Shown here in pieces: positions 7,859 through 14,882 of a stretch of DNA of 40,089 nucleotides (position 1 is the first letter of the stretch; each line of letters starts with the position of its first letter). The notes under the pieces are model-generated. The model ran no database searches and was not told the DNA's origin. It was given only the letters and a program-made list of their open reading frames with translations. The stretch is from positions 1-40,089 of the forward strand of contig NZ_LGQZ01000125.1 of assembly GCF_003116015.1 (NCBI RefSeq). The letters run 5' to 3'. This DNA comes from Azospirillum sp. TSO22-1. Lineage in GTDB: Bacteria; Pseudomonadota; Alphaproteobacteria; Azospirillales; Azospirillaceae. The position numbers were made by a program, and so were the translations under genes.

Positions 7859-8933
7859 GGTGGCGCTGAACGGGGTGTCGCGGCGCTACGGCCCGACCGT
7901 GGCGGTGGACGACCTGAACCTGACCGTCGGCGACGGCGAGCTGGTGGTGCTGCTGGGGCCGACCGGCGCCGGCAAGACCACGACGCTGCGCCTCGTCGCC
8001 GGGCTGGAGCGGCCGGACGCCGGGACGGTGTCGATCGGCGGCCATCCGATGGCCGGGGTGCCGCCGGCCGGGCGCGACGTCGCCTTCGTCTTCCAGCAGT
8101 TCTCGCTGTACCCGCACCTCTCGGTGTTCGACAACCTGGCCTTCCCGCTGCGCTCGCCGCTGCACCGCCAGCCGGAGCCGGCGGTCCGCGCCCGCGTCGA
8201 GGAGATCGCGGCGCTGCTGCGGATCGGGCACAAGCTGGGCAACCGGGCAACCCGCCTGTCGGGCGGCGAGATGCAGCGCGTGGCGATCGGCCGCGCCCTG
8301 GTTCGCCGCCCGGCGGTGTACCTGATGGACGAGCCGCTGTCGGCGCTCGACGCCAAGCTGCGCGCCGGGCTGCGGCTGGAGCTGAAGCGCATCAAGGACG
8401 AGCTGGGGACCACCATCCTCTACGTCACCCACGACCAGATCGAGGCGATGACGCTGGCCACCCGCATCGGCGTGCTCGACCGCGGGCGGCTCCTGCAGAT
8501 CGGCACCCCGCGCGAGGTGTACGAGCGGCCGTGCTCGGTGCACGTCGCCGCCCGGCTCGGCACGCCGGCGATCAACCTGTTCCCGGCCGGGCTGCTGCCC
8601 GCCCCCGGGGCGCCGCCCGGCACCCGCACCATCGGCGCCCGAACCGAGCACCTTCGCCTCGGCCCCCCCGACGGCTCGCTGGGCCCGGCCGCCCGGCCGG
8701 CGCTGGTGCGCCGGGTCGAGCACCTGGGCGACCAGAGCTACCTGCACCTGGAGACCGGCGGGCATGCGCTGGTGGTGCTGGCCGATCCGCATGCGCCGCT
8801 GCGCGCCGGCGACACGATTGCGGTTGAACTGGTGGCGCCGCTGTGCTTCGACGCGGCGGGCGACCGCATCGAGGCCGCCCCGCCGGTGGGCGAGCCGGCG
8901 ACCGTCATCCCCTTGCGGAGGGCACAGTCATGA
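7851..8933 (+). CDS. ABC transporter ATP-binding protein 2
   Basis: A 360-residue ATPase, paralogous to the previous gene. It shows Walker A GPTGAGKTT at residues 36-44, Q-loop VFQQFSLYPH, signature LSGGEMQR, Walker B YLMDEPLSALD and the switch histidine in VTHDQ. The C-terminal TOBE region is shorter in recognisable motifs but present. Its start overlaps the preceding gene by 8 bases and its stop overlaps the dhaL start (ATGA at 8930), so transport and kinase genes are translationally coupled. It probably pairs with the first ATPase, as GlpS and GlpT do in rhizobia. Both ATPases look catalytically complete. Confidence 0.9.
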   Translation: MAEVALNGVSRRYGPTVAVDDLNLTVGDGELVVLLGPTGAGKTTTLRLVAGLERPDAGTVSIGGHPMAGVPPAGRDVAFVFQQFSLYPHLSVFDNLAFPLRSPLHRQPEPAVRARVEEIAALLRIGHKLGNRATRLSGGEMQRVAIGRALVRRPAVYLMDEPLSALDAKLRAGLRLELKRIKDELGTTILYVTHDQIEAMTLATRIGVLDRGRLLQIGTPREVYERPCSVHVAARLGTPAINLFPAGLLPAPGAPPGTRTIGARTEHLRLGPPDGSLGPAARPALVRRVEHLGDQSYLHLETGGHALVVLADPHAPLRAGDTIAVELVAPLCFDAAGDRIEAAPPVGEPATVIPLRRAQS

Positions 8934-9544
8934 ACACCGACGCCGCGGCGCGCGCCCGGTTGATCCGCGCGATCGCCGAAACGGTGCTCGCGCACGCCGA
9001 CGAACTGACCGACCTCGACCAGGCGATCGGCGACGGCGACCACGGGCTCAACATGAAGCGCGGCTTCGAGACCGTGCTCGCCGAATCCGCGACGCTGGCC
9101 GAGCAGCCGCTGCCGGCGATGCTCACCGGGATCGGCAAGACGCTGGTGATGCGCGTCGGCGGCGCCTCGGGGCCGCTCTACGGTACGCTGTTCCTGACGC
9201 TGGGCAAGACGCTGCCGGCGGAACCGACCGCCGCCGAGGCGGGTGCGGCGCTGGCGGCGGCGGTGGACGCGGTGAAGGCGCGCGGCAAGTCGGAGGCCGG
9301 GCAGAAGACGATGCTTGACGTGCTGGTCCCGGTGCTCGACGACCTGAAGGCGGGCGGTGCTGGCCTGCCGGCGCGGCTCGCCATGGTGGCGCACGCGGCG
9401 GCGGAGGCGACGGTGCCGATGCGCGCGGTGCGCGGGCGCGCGTCCTTCCTGGGCGAGCGCAGCATCGGGCACATGGACCCGGGAGCGCGGTCGTCCGCGC
9501 TGATGGTGGACGCGGTGGTGGCATGGTTGGAGGAACAGGCGTGA
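8930..9544 (+). CDS. dhaL: dihydroxyacetone kinase, ADP-binding subunit DhaL
   Basis: A 204-residue DhaL protein, the nucleotide-binding subunit of PEP:PTS-dependent dihydroxyacetone kinase. It holds ADP as a permanently bound cofactor, receives phosphate from DhaM and passes it to DHA on DhaK. The start at ATG 8930 overlaps the ATPase stop. The magnesium-binding signature D-x4-GDGDHG is at residues 30-39 (Asp30, Asp35, Asp37, the same numbering as E. coli DhaL). A second signature, GxSGPLYGTLF, is near residue 80, and the phosphate-contacting segment G-R-A-S-F-L-G-E-R-S is near residue 170. The length is normal for the family. It acts in the cytoplasm with DhaK, whose gene lies unusually far away, 2.7 kb downstream. 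Confidence 0.95.
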   Translation: MNTDAAARARLIRAIAETVLAHADELTDLDQAIGDGDHGLNMKRGFETVLAESATLAEQPLPAMLTGIGKTLVMRVGGASGPLYGTLFLTLGKTLPAEPTAAEAGAALAAAVDAVKARGKSEAGQKTMLDVLVPVLDDLKAGGAGLPARLAMVAHAAAEATVPMRAVRGRASFLGERSIGHMDPGARSSALMVDAVVAWLEEQA

Positions 9545-9933
9545 GTAAGAACGTGGGCATCGTCATCGTCTCGCATTCGCCCGACGTGGCGCGCGGCACG
9601 GCCGACATGGTCCGCCAGATGGTCGGCGACGACGTGCCGCTGGCGTGGTGCGGCGGCAACCCGGACGGCGGCCTGGGCACCAGCGTGCCGGCCATCCTGG
9701 ACGCCATCGACCGCGCGTGGTCGGAGCGTGGGGTTGCCATCCTGGTCGACCTCGGCGGCGCCGAGACCAACAGCGAGATGGCCATCGAGATGCTGCCGGA
9801 GGAGCGCGCCGGCCGGGTGCTGCTGTGCAACGCCCCCATCGTCGAGGGCGCGGTGATGGCCGGGACCGAGGCGTCGGCCGGCTCGACGCTGGAGGAGGTG
9901 CGCCGCACCGCCGAAGAATTGAGGCCGGCGTGA
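9541..9933 (+). CDS. dhaM: stand-alone DhaM EIIA-type phosphotransferase subunit
   Basis: A 130-residue protein with only the mannose-type EIIA domain of DhaM. The chosen start is GTG 9541, which overlaps the dhaL stop and follows GGAGG at 9528-9532. The N-terminus IVIVSHSPDVARG carries the phospho-accepting histidine, His12 here (equivalent to His9 of E. coli DhaM). The conserved LVDLGGAETNSEMA segment follows near residue 72. E. coli DhaM is a three-domain fusion of EIIA, HPr and an EI-like part. Here the HPr and EI functions are separate genes immediately downstream. The role is to relay phosphate from HPr to DhaL-bound ADP. Confidence 0.92.
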   Translation: MSKNVGIVIVSHSPDVARGTADMVRQMVGDDVPLAWCGGNPDGGLGTSVPAILDAIDRAWSERGVAILVDLGGAETNSEMAIEMLPEERAGRVLLCNAPIVEGAVMAGTEASAGSTLEEVRRTAEELRPA

Positions 9934-9947
9934 GAGGGGACGGTACG

Positions 9948-10232
9948 ATGAACGGCCACAGCCACGGGTCGGTCCTGATGCGCCACGAGGTCGGGCTGCA
10001 CGCCCGCCCCTCGGTGAAGCTGACCAAGCTGGCCAAGAGCTTCCGCAGCCGGATCGATCTCGGCCTGTCGGCGGACGGCCCGTGGATCGACGCCAAGAGC
10101 ATCGTCAAGGTGATGGCGGCCAAGGCGCCGAAGGACACCGTGCTGCACTTCCGCGCCGAGGGTGACGACGCCGCCGCCGCCGTGTCGGCGCTGGTCGGGC
10201 TGGTCGAGCGGGACTTCGGCGATGGCGATTGA
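9948..10232 (+). CDS. HPr-family phosphocarrier protein dedicated to DHA kinase
   Basis: A 94-residue HPr. The phosphorylated histidine is His18 in GLHARPS. The segment DAKSIVKVMAA resembles the regulatory-serine region (Ser46 area) of classical HPr, but no HPr kinase gene is in view. ATG 9948 lies 14 bases after the dhaM stop, and the end overlaps the start of the enzyme I gene by 11 bases. Its place between the EIIA and EI genes indicates that it carries phosphate from EI to DhaM. It could also exchange with a general nitrogen-type PTS elsewhere in the genome. Confidence 0.93.
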   Translation: MNGHSHGSVLMRHEVGLHARPSVKLTKLAKSFRSRIDLGLSADGPWIDAKSIVKVMAAKAPKDTVLHFRAEGDDAAAAVSALVGLVERDFGDGD

Positions 10233-11817
10233 GGAGCGCCGGCAGGGACGGGCGGCGGCCCCCGGTCTGGCGTCCGGGCCATTGCTGATTCTCGACGACG
10301 GCGCCACATCGGCGCGGGTCGCCGGGGCGCCGCTCCAGGAGGACGCGGCCCTGCGCGCCGCCATGGCGGCGGCGGCCGGGGATCTGGCGGCGCTCGTCGC
10401 CGGGGCCGGCGACGACGAGGCGGCGGGCGTGCTGGCCTTCCAGATGGCCCTGCTGGAGGACGACGCGCTGACCGAGGCGGCGTTCGCCGCCATCGCCGAA
10501 GGCACGCCCGCCGACGTGGCGTTCCGTGCTGCGCTCGACGCCCAGGTCGCCGACTACGCGGCGGCCGAGGACGCCTATTTCCGGGCGCGGGCAGCGGACC
10601 TGGAGGATCTGCGCGACCGGGTGCTGCGGCGGTTGGCCGGCGTGGACGACCGCGCCCTGCCCGGCGACGCCATCCTGGTCGCGCGCGACCTGCCGCCGTC
10701 GCGTTTCCTGGCCGTGCCCTGGTCGGGCGGCGGCTTGGCGCTCGGCCGAGGCAGCGCCACCAGCCACGTGGCGATCCTGGCGCGGGCGCGCGGCGTCCCG
10801 ATGGTGGTGGGCGCCGACGTGGGGGGCCTGCTCGACGGCACCCCTGCCCTGCTCGACGGCGACGCCGGCACGCTGGTGCTGCGGCCGGACGCGGCCACAT
10901 CCGCCGCCTTCGCCGACCAACGCGCCGAACGGGCGGAGCGCCGGGCGTTCGAGGCGGGTTTCCTCGCCAAGCCGGCCGTCACGGCGGATGGCGAGCGGGT
11001 GCGGGTGATGGTCAACATCGCCGGGCCGGACGATCTGGCGACGCTCGACCCCGCGCACGTGGACGGCGTCGGGCTGGTGCGCACCGAGTTCCTGTTCCAC
11101 GGTCGCGACCGCCTGCCCGACGAGGAGGAGCAGCTCGCCGTCTACCGCCGCATCCTCGACTGGGCCGGCGGCCGGCCGGTGACCATCCGCACGCTGGACG
11201 CCGGCGGCGACAAGCCGGTCCCCGGCCTGACCCGGCCGGGCGAGAGCAACCCGTTCCTCGGCGTGCGCGGCGTGCGGCTGTCGCTGCGCCGGCCCGACGT
11301 GTTCCTGGTGCAGCTGCGGGCCTTGGCCCGCGCCGCCACCTCGGGCAACCTCAAGGTCATGGTGCCGATGGTCTCCCTGCCCGAGGAGCTGCGGCGCTGC
11401 CGCACCCTGCTCGACGAGGCGCTGGCGGCCCTGGCGGCGGCGGGCGTGCCGGCCGCCCGGCCGCCGCTCGGCATGATGGTGGAGGTGCCGGCGGCGGCTC
11501 TGGCCGTCGCCGCCTTCGACGCCGATTTCCTGTCCATCGGCAGCAACGACCTGATCCAGTACACCATGGCCGCCAGCCGCGACGAACCCGACCTCGCCGA
11601 CCTCGCCGAGCCGTCGCCGGCCGTGGTCGAGCTGATCGCCCGCGTCGCCGCGCACGGTGCGGCGACCGGCCGCGAGGTCAGCCTGTGCGGTGACCTCGGC
11701 GGCGAGCCGGGGCACCTGCCGATGCTGCTGGGCGCCGGCCTGCGCACGCTGTCGATGGCGCCGCCCGCCGTCGCCGCGATCAAGGCGGCGGTCGGTCGAT
11801 GGAAGGCCGCGCCGTGA
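10222..11817 (+). CDS. ptsI: PTS enzyme I (PEP-protein phosphotransferase) of the DHA kinase system
   Basis: A 531-residue enzyme I that takes phosphate from PEP and gives it to HPr. ATG 10222 lies in the last codons of the HPr gene. The N-terminal PGLASG motif and the helical HPr-binding region precede the active-site histidine, His182 in GSATSHVAILARARG. The C-terminal PEP-binding barrel is complete: GVGLVRTEFLF, IGSNDLIQYTMAASRDE, and the catalytic cysteine Cys489 in LCGDLGGEP. It is slightly shorter than E. coli EI (575) but much more complete than the truncated EI-like tail of E. coli DhaM. It should therefore supply the phosphorelay by itself. Confidence 0.93.
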   Translation: MAIEERRQGRAAAPGLASGPLLILDDGATSARVAGAPLQEDAALRAAMAAAAGDLAALVAGAGDDEAAGVLAFQMALLEDDALTEAAFAAIAEGTPADVAFRAALDAQVADYAAAEDAYFRARAADLEDLRDRVLRRLAGVDDRALPGDAILVARDLPPSRFLAVPWSGGGLALGRGSATSHVAILARARGVPMVVGADVGGLLDGTPALLDGDAGTLVLRPDAATSAAFADQRAERAERRAFEAGFLAKPAVTADGERVRVMVNIAGPDDLATLDPAHVDGVGLVRTEFLFHGRDRLPDEEEQLAVYRRILDWAGGRPVTIRTLDAGGDKPVPGLTRPGESNPFLGVRGVRLSLRRPDVFLVQLRALARAATSGNLKVMVPMVSLPEELRRCRTLLDEALAALAAAGVPAARPPLGMMVEVPAAALAVAAFDADFLSIGSNDLIQYTMAASRDEPDLADLAEPSPAVVELIARVAAHGAATGREVSLCGDLGGEPGHLPMLLGAGLRTLSMAPPAVAAIKAAVGRWKAAP

Positions 11818-12239
11818 CCGCCCCGCCCTCCCCCGCCGGCAACGTCGACGATCCACCGCTGGTCGCCTACAAGCGCGTCCTCCAGCAGGTGCTGGCGCTG
11901 CGGCCGTCGGGCACGCGGCAGCGGCTGGCCGAGGCGATGGGCAAGAATCGCAGCTTCGTGTCGCAGCTGACCAACCCGACGAACCCGACGCCGGTGCCGG
12001 CGCAGCACATCGAGCTGATCTTCGACATCTGCCACTTCGCGCCGGCCGAGCGCGAGGCGTTCCTCGCCGCCTACCGACGCGCCCATCCGCGCCGGCTGCG
12101 GCTGCCGCACGAGCACCACCGCGCCCGCCGGATCAGCGTCGAGGTGCCCGACCTCGGCGACGAGGAGCGCAACCGCCGCCTGGACGCCATCGTCACCGAG
12201 TTCGCCGCGAAGATCGCCCACCTGCTGCACGACATCTAG
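11814..12239 (+). CDS. small helix-turn-helix protein in the DHA kinase operon
   Basis: A 141-residue protein. The start is GTG 11814 (GTGA overlap with the EI stop, GGAAGG at 11801-11806); ATG 11799 is an alternative. Residues about 25-60 read as a helix-turn-helix: GTRQRLAEAMGKNRSFVSQLTNP, with a Cro/C1-like recognition helix after MGKN. Residues 65-85 continue as a helical segment with an EREAFLAAYRRAHP end. The C-terminal 50 residues are charged and unassigned. It sits inside the operon, between EI and dhaK, and is not related in sequence to the E. coli DhaR activator type (which is a much larger enhancer-binding protein). It may regulate this operon, perhaps through the inverted repeat at 3153-3192. 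The HTH is visible; the regulatory role is inferred. Confidence 0.7.
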   Translation: MTAPPSPAGNVDDPPLVAYKRVLQQVLALRPSGTRQRLAEAMGKNRSFVSQLTNPTNPTPVPAQHIELIFDICHFAPAEREAFLAAYRRAHPRRLRLPHEHHRARRISVEVPDLGDEERNRRLDAIVTEFAAKIAHLLHDI

Positions 12240-12264
12240 CAACACCGGGGAGGAGACAACGACC

Positions 12265-13254
12265 ATGAAGAAGCTGATCAACAGCGTCGACACCGTGCTC
12301 AGCGAGAGCCTCGCCGGCTTCGCCGCCGCCCACGCCGACATCGTCGCCGCCGACCCGGAGGGCCGCTTCGTGCGCCGCGCCGCCGCAACTCCGGGCAAGG
12401 TGGCGCTGATTTCCGGCGGCGGTTCGGGGCACGAGCCGCTGCACGCCGGCTTCGTCGGGCGCGGCATGCTCGACGCCGCGTGTCCGGGGCAGGTCTTCAC
12501 CTCGCCCACCCCCGACCAGATGATCGCCGCCGCCGAGGCGGTGGAGAGCGGCGCCGGCGTCCTCTTCATCGTCAAGAACTACGAAGGCGACGTGATGAAC
12601 TTCGACATGGCGCGGGAGATGCTGGACCGGCCGGTCGCCACCGTTCTCACCAACGACGACGTGGCGGTGGAGACGTCGAGCTACTCCACCGGCCGGCGCG
12701 GCGTGGCCGGGACGCTGATCGTCGAGAAGGTCGTCGGCGCCGCCGCCGAGGAGGGCCGCGACCTCGCCGCCCTGCGGGATCTGGGCGAGCGGGTCAACGG
12801 CCGCACCCGCTCCATGGGGGTGGCGCTGACCAGCTGCACGGTGCCCGCCGCCGGCAAGCCGACCTTCACGCTGGGCGAGGGCGAGATGGAGATGGGTGTG
12901 GGCATCCACGGCGAGCCGGGCCGCCGCCGCGTGCCGCTGATGAGCGCCGACGCCATCGCGGCGGAGATGGTGGACGCGGTGCTGGGCGACCTCGCCGACC
13001 AGGCGTCGGGCGACGCGCTGCTGCTGGTCAACGGCTTCGGCGGCACGCCGCTGATGGAGCTGTACCTGATGTACGACGCCGTCCGCCGCCGCCTGACCGG
13101 CAGCGGCGTGACCATCGCCCGTTCGCTGGTCGGGAACCACGTCACGTCGCTGGAGATGGCCGGGTGCTCGGTCACGCTGTCGATGCTCGACGCGGAGACG
13201 CGGGCGCTGTGGGACGCGCCGGTTCACACGGCGGCGCTGCGCTGGGGGGTGTGA
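12265..13254 (+). CDS. dhaK: dihydroxyacetone kinase, DHA-binding subunit DhaK
   Basis: A 329-residue DhaK that binds dihydroxyacetone covalently through a histidine hemiaminal and presents it for phosphorylation by DhaL-ADP/ATP. The start ATG 12265 follows GGGGAGGAG at about 12247-12255. Signature residues align with E. coli numbering: GGGSGHEP with His56, NYEGDVMNF with Asp109, and the substrate-binding histidine His215 in GVGIHGEPG (E. coli His218). The family length of about 330-356 is matched. It is the last gene of the operon, separated from dhaL by four genes, where dhaK-dhaL adjacency is the rule. Product DHA phosphate enters glycolysis. Catalytic residues look intact. Confidence 0.95.
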   Translation: MKKLINSVDTVLSESLAGFAAAHADIVAADPEGRFVRRAAATPGKVALISGGGSGHEPLHAGFVGRGMLDAACPGQVFTSPTPDQMIAAAEAVESGAGVLFIVKNYEGDVMNFDMAREMLDRPVATVLTNDDVAVETSSYSTGRRGVAGTLIVEKVVGAAAEEGRDLAALRDLGERVNGRTRSMGVALTSCTVPAAGKPTFTLGEGEMEMGVGIHGEPGRRRVPLMSADAIAAEMVDAVLGDLADQASGDALLLVNGFGGTPLMELYLMYDAVRRRLTGSGVTIARSLVGNHVTSLEMAGCSVTLSMLDAETRALWDAPVHTAALRWGV

Positions 13255-13400
13255 CCGACGAAGCCTTCAGGCGGGGCCTTCCGGGATCCGAGGCGCCGGT
13301 TTGTGGGCCAGCTCACAGCGTTCGGCCGAGTTCGGCTCAAGACTGGGGCCTTTCCGGCGCCAGCATGAAGCCAAGGCGCCGCCAGACAAGGACTTCCGCC

Positions 13401-13727
13401 ATGCGCCTCCCGCTATTGCTCGCAAGCCTGTCGATCATGGTTCCCCTCGCCGTCGCCGCGTCGGCGGGCGAACTCGTCAACCCCATCGCCAAGTCGAAGT
13501 GTGCCGAGGTCTACACCTTTGCCGCCGGCTCCACCCCATGCATCGCCACGCCGAGGCCCGGCACATCGATGTTCCCTCGGCTCCCGACAGACCCCACCTC
13601 CGGCATCGTTCCGCCCGGCTTGCACATGCCGCCCATGGGGACGGCCATGCCTGGTCCACTGGCCAGCCGCGGCTGCAACGGTCCGAACCTGTGCGCGTAC
13701 ACGAAAAAGCCGGCTGGAATACCTTGA
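13401..13727 (+). CDS. small exported Pro/Cys-containing protein, unknown function
   Basis: A 108-residue protein with a clear Sec signal peptide (MRLP, hydrophobic core, cleavage after ASA near residue 22). AAGGA at 13388-13392 precedes ATG 13401 by 8 bases. The mature part, about 85 residues, is rich in proline, methionine and glycine and has four cysteines, two of them in a CNGPNLC pair near the end, so periplasmic disulfides are possible. I recognise no family. It stands alone between the DHA operon and an IS remnant, 147 bases after dhaK. It could be a lineage-specific periplasmic protein. Confidence 0.6.
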   Translation: MRLPLLLASLSIMVPLAVAASAGELVNPIAKSKCAEVYTFAAGSTPCIATPRPGTSMFPRLPTDPTSGIVPPGLHMPPMGTAMPGPLASRGCNGPNLCAYTKKPAGIP

Positions 13728-13818
13728 GGTGAGCATCCGGTGAGCGCCGCGGCCAAGCGCGCGTCACTGGCTTCACGTAGGTCACCATCAGGACTCTGCG
13801 TGACGATCGAGCCGAACC

Positions 13819-14004
13819 GTGCCCTTGCGGGATGACGTGCCCGCGCTCCAGCAGCAGGGTGCGAACATGGTTGATCAGTGCCGTGCGCCCGGCCGCCAGC
13901 CGCTCCCGCGCCCGGTGGAGCGCCTGCGTGTCCGATTGCGCGGCGCTCGTCACCGGCACAAAGCGCGTCGTCGGCCGGGTCGCCGCTTCAGCGATCGCCT
14001 CCGC
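13819..14004 (-). pseudogene. IS110-family transposase remnant
   Basis: On the minus strand a 62-residue stretch reads AEAIAEAATRP, then RFVPV, then QALHRARERL, TALINHVR and LLLERGHVIPQG. This is the familiar run following the DEDD N-terminal part of IS110-family transposases. Sequence on both sides is unrelated to the family, and no start, full catalytic domain or C-terminal half is present, so this is a short relic. It lies in the gap between the exported protein and the iron locus and marks past insertion and deletion there. Confidence 0.75.
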
Positions 14005-14113
14005 CGCGAACGCCAACAGCCCGTCCCTCTTGATCCGCGCTCCGCACCTCTCCTCTTGAAACGCTCTGCGATCATGAACGATCGCTCCGAGAGGGGGCCA
14101 TCTCATAATTTTA

Positions 14114-14158
14114 TGCGAATGATTCTCACTTGCAATATCGCGTTGGCATGGCTAATCT
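14114..14158 (+). promoter_or_regulatory. Fur-like box 1 with overlapping promoter (unit A)
   Basis: A 21-bp imperfect palindrome at 14114-14134 begins TGCGAATGATT and ends CTTGCA; 7 of 10 base pairs are symmetric, with TGC/GCA ends and TGA/TCA inside. It overlaps a promoter: TTGCAA (14130-14135), 17-bp spacer, TAATCT (14153-14158). The first gene starts 52 bases further at 14210. Similar palindromes at 16753 and 24556 precede the receptor and biosynthesis units, which supports iron-responsive repression by Fur or an equivalent regulator. Confidence 0.72.
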
Positions 14159-14209
14159 TCTGACCGAATATCCGATTTTGATGTGCCGGAAGCGAACGGA
14201 AACGCCAAG

Positions 14210-14497
14210 ATGGTGGAAACCCTCGTTCACAGCTTGGCTCTGGCCGCGACGGTGGCTGGCGCGATCTGTCTCTATCTGACGGCACCACACCAGCGGTGGC
14301 TGGCCCGCGCCCTCCTCGCCCGTCCCGGCCGCACCGCGGGAACGCTCGCCTTGCTGGCGGGGTGGCTGCTGTGGTCGACGGTGCTGCATCCGGTCACGGC
14401 CGCCTTCACCAGCCTGACCGTGACGATGATGCTGGTCACCGCCCTGCCCTTCGCCGGCGCCGCCCGTGCCATAGCCCGTTCGCGGCAGGGAAGCTGA
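14210..14497 (+). CDS. small membrane protein, DUF3325-like, iron-uptake associated
   Basis: A 95-residue protein with three hydrophobic segments (about residues 6-24, 43-60, 65-83). ATG 14210 was chosen; GTG 14183 would add nine residues. Its size, helix pattern and place as first gene before a second small membrane protein and a PepSY membrane protein match the DUF3325/DUF3649/PepSY gene sets found next to TonB receptors in proteobacteria. Function in that set is not established, and assembly with the PepSY protein is presumed. The family match is from pattern and context, not from a search. Confidence 0.6.
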   Translation: MVETLVHSLALAATVAGAICLYLTAPHQRWLARALLARPGRTAGTLALLAGWLLWSTVLHPVTAAFTSLTVTMMLVTALPFAGAARAIARSRQGS

Positions 14498-14500
14498 GCC

Positions 14501-14818
14501 ATGGCGGACGTCCGTCCCGACTCCCCGCCGCAACCTCCAGTCCGCCCGGACTGGTGGAGCAAGAGCCTCGCCGGCGTGCTGCTGGGATTCACGCTGGCGA
14601 TCGCCCTGTCGGGGCTGATCACCTGGCTCGGTCCGGGCGGACCGGCGGCGATCAACAAATACCAGTTCACCATGTGGATCGTCGCCCCGATCTGGCTCGG
14701 TGTGGTCAGCTTCTGCTTCCTGTTCCGCAGCGGGCTCCGCGCCTGGCTGTGGCTGGGCGGCGCCAACCTCATCGCCTTTGCGGCGCTGCTGGCCAGCCGG
14801 GGCCGGCTGCCTCACTGA
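14501..14818 (+). CDS. small membrane protein, iron-uptake associated
   Basis: A 105-residue protein starting 3 bases after the preceding stop. A Pro-rich cytoplasmic N-terminus (about 20 residues) is followed by three predicted membrane helices, about residues 24-45, 57-75 and 80-96. The pattern of a helix ending GLITWLGPGG, a central QFTMWIVAPIWL helix and a FLFRSGLRAWLWLG segment resembles small proteins annotated as iron transporters or DUF3649 types beside PepSY proteins. It probably works with the products of 14210 and 14883. No enzymatic motif is visible. Confidence 0.6.
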   Translation: MADVRPDSPPQPPVRPDWWSKSLAGVLLGFTLAIALSGLITWLGPGGPAAINKYQFTMWIVAPIWLGVVSFCFLFRSGLRAWLWLGGANLIAFAALLASRGRLPH

Positions 14819-14882
14819 ACGGGCCGCTCGCCGGTCGCCGCCGGGCGTCTTCCGCCCCGCCCCCAACACCGTGATCCACGCC

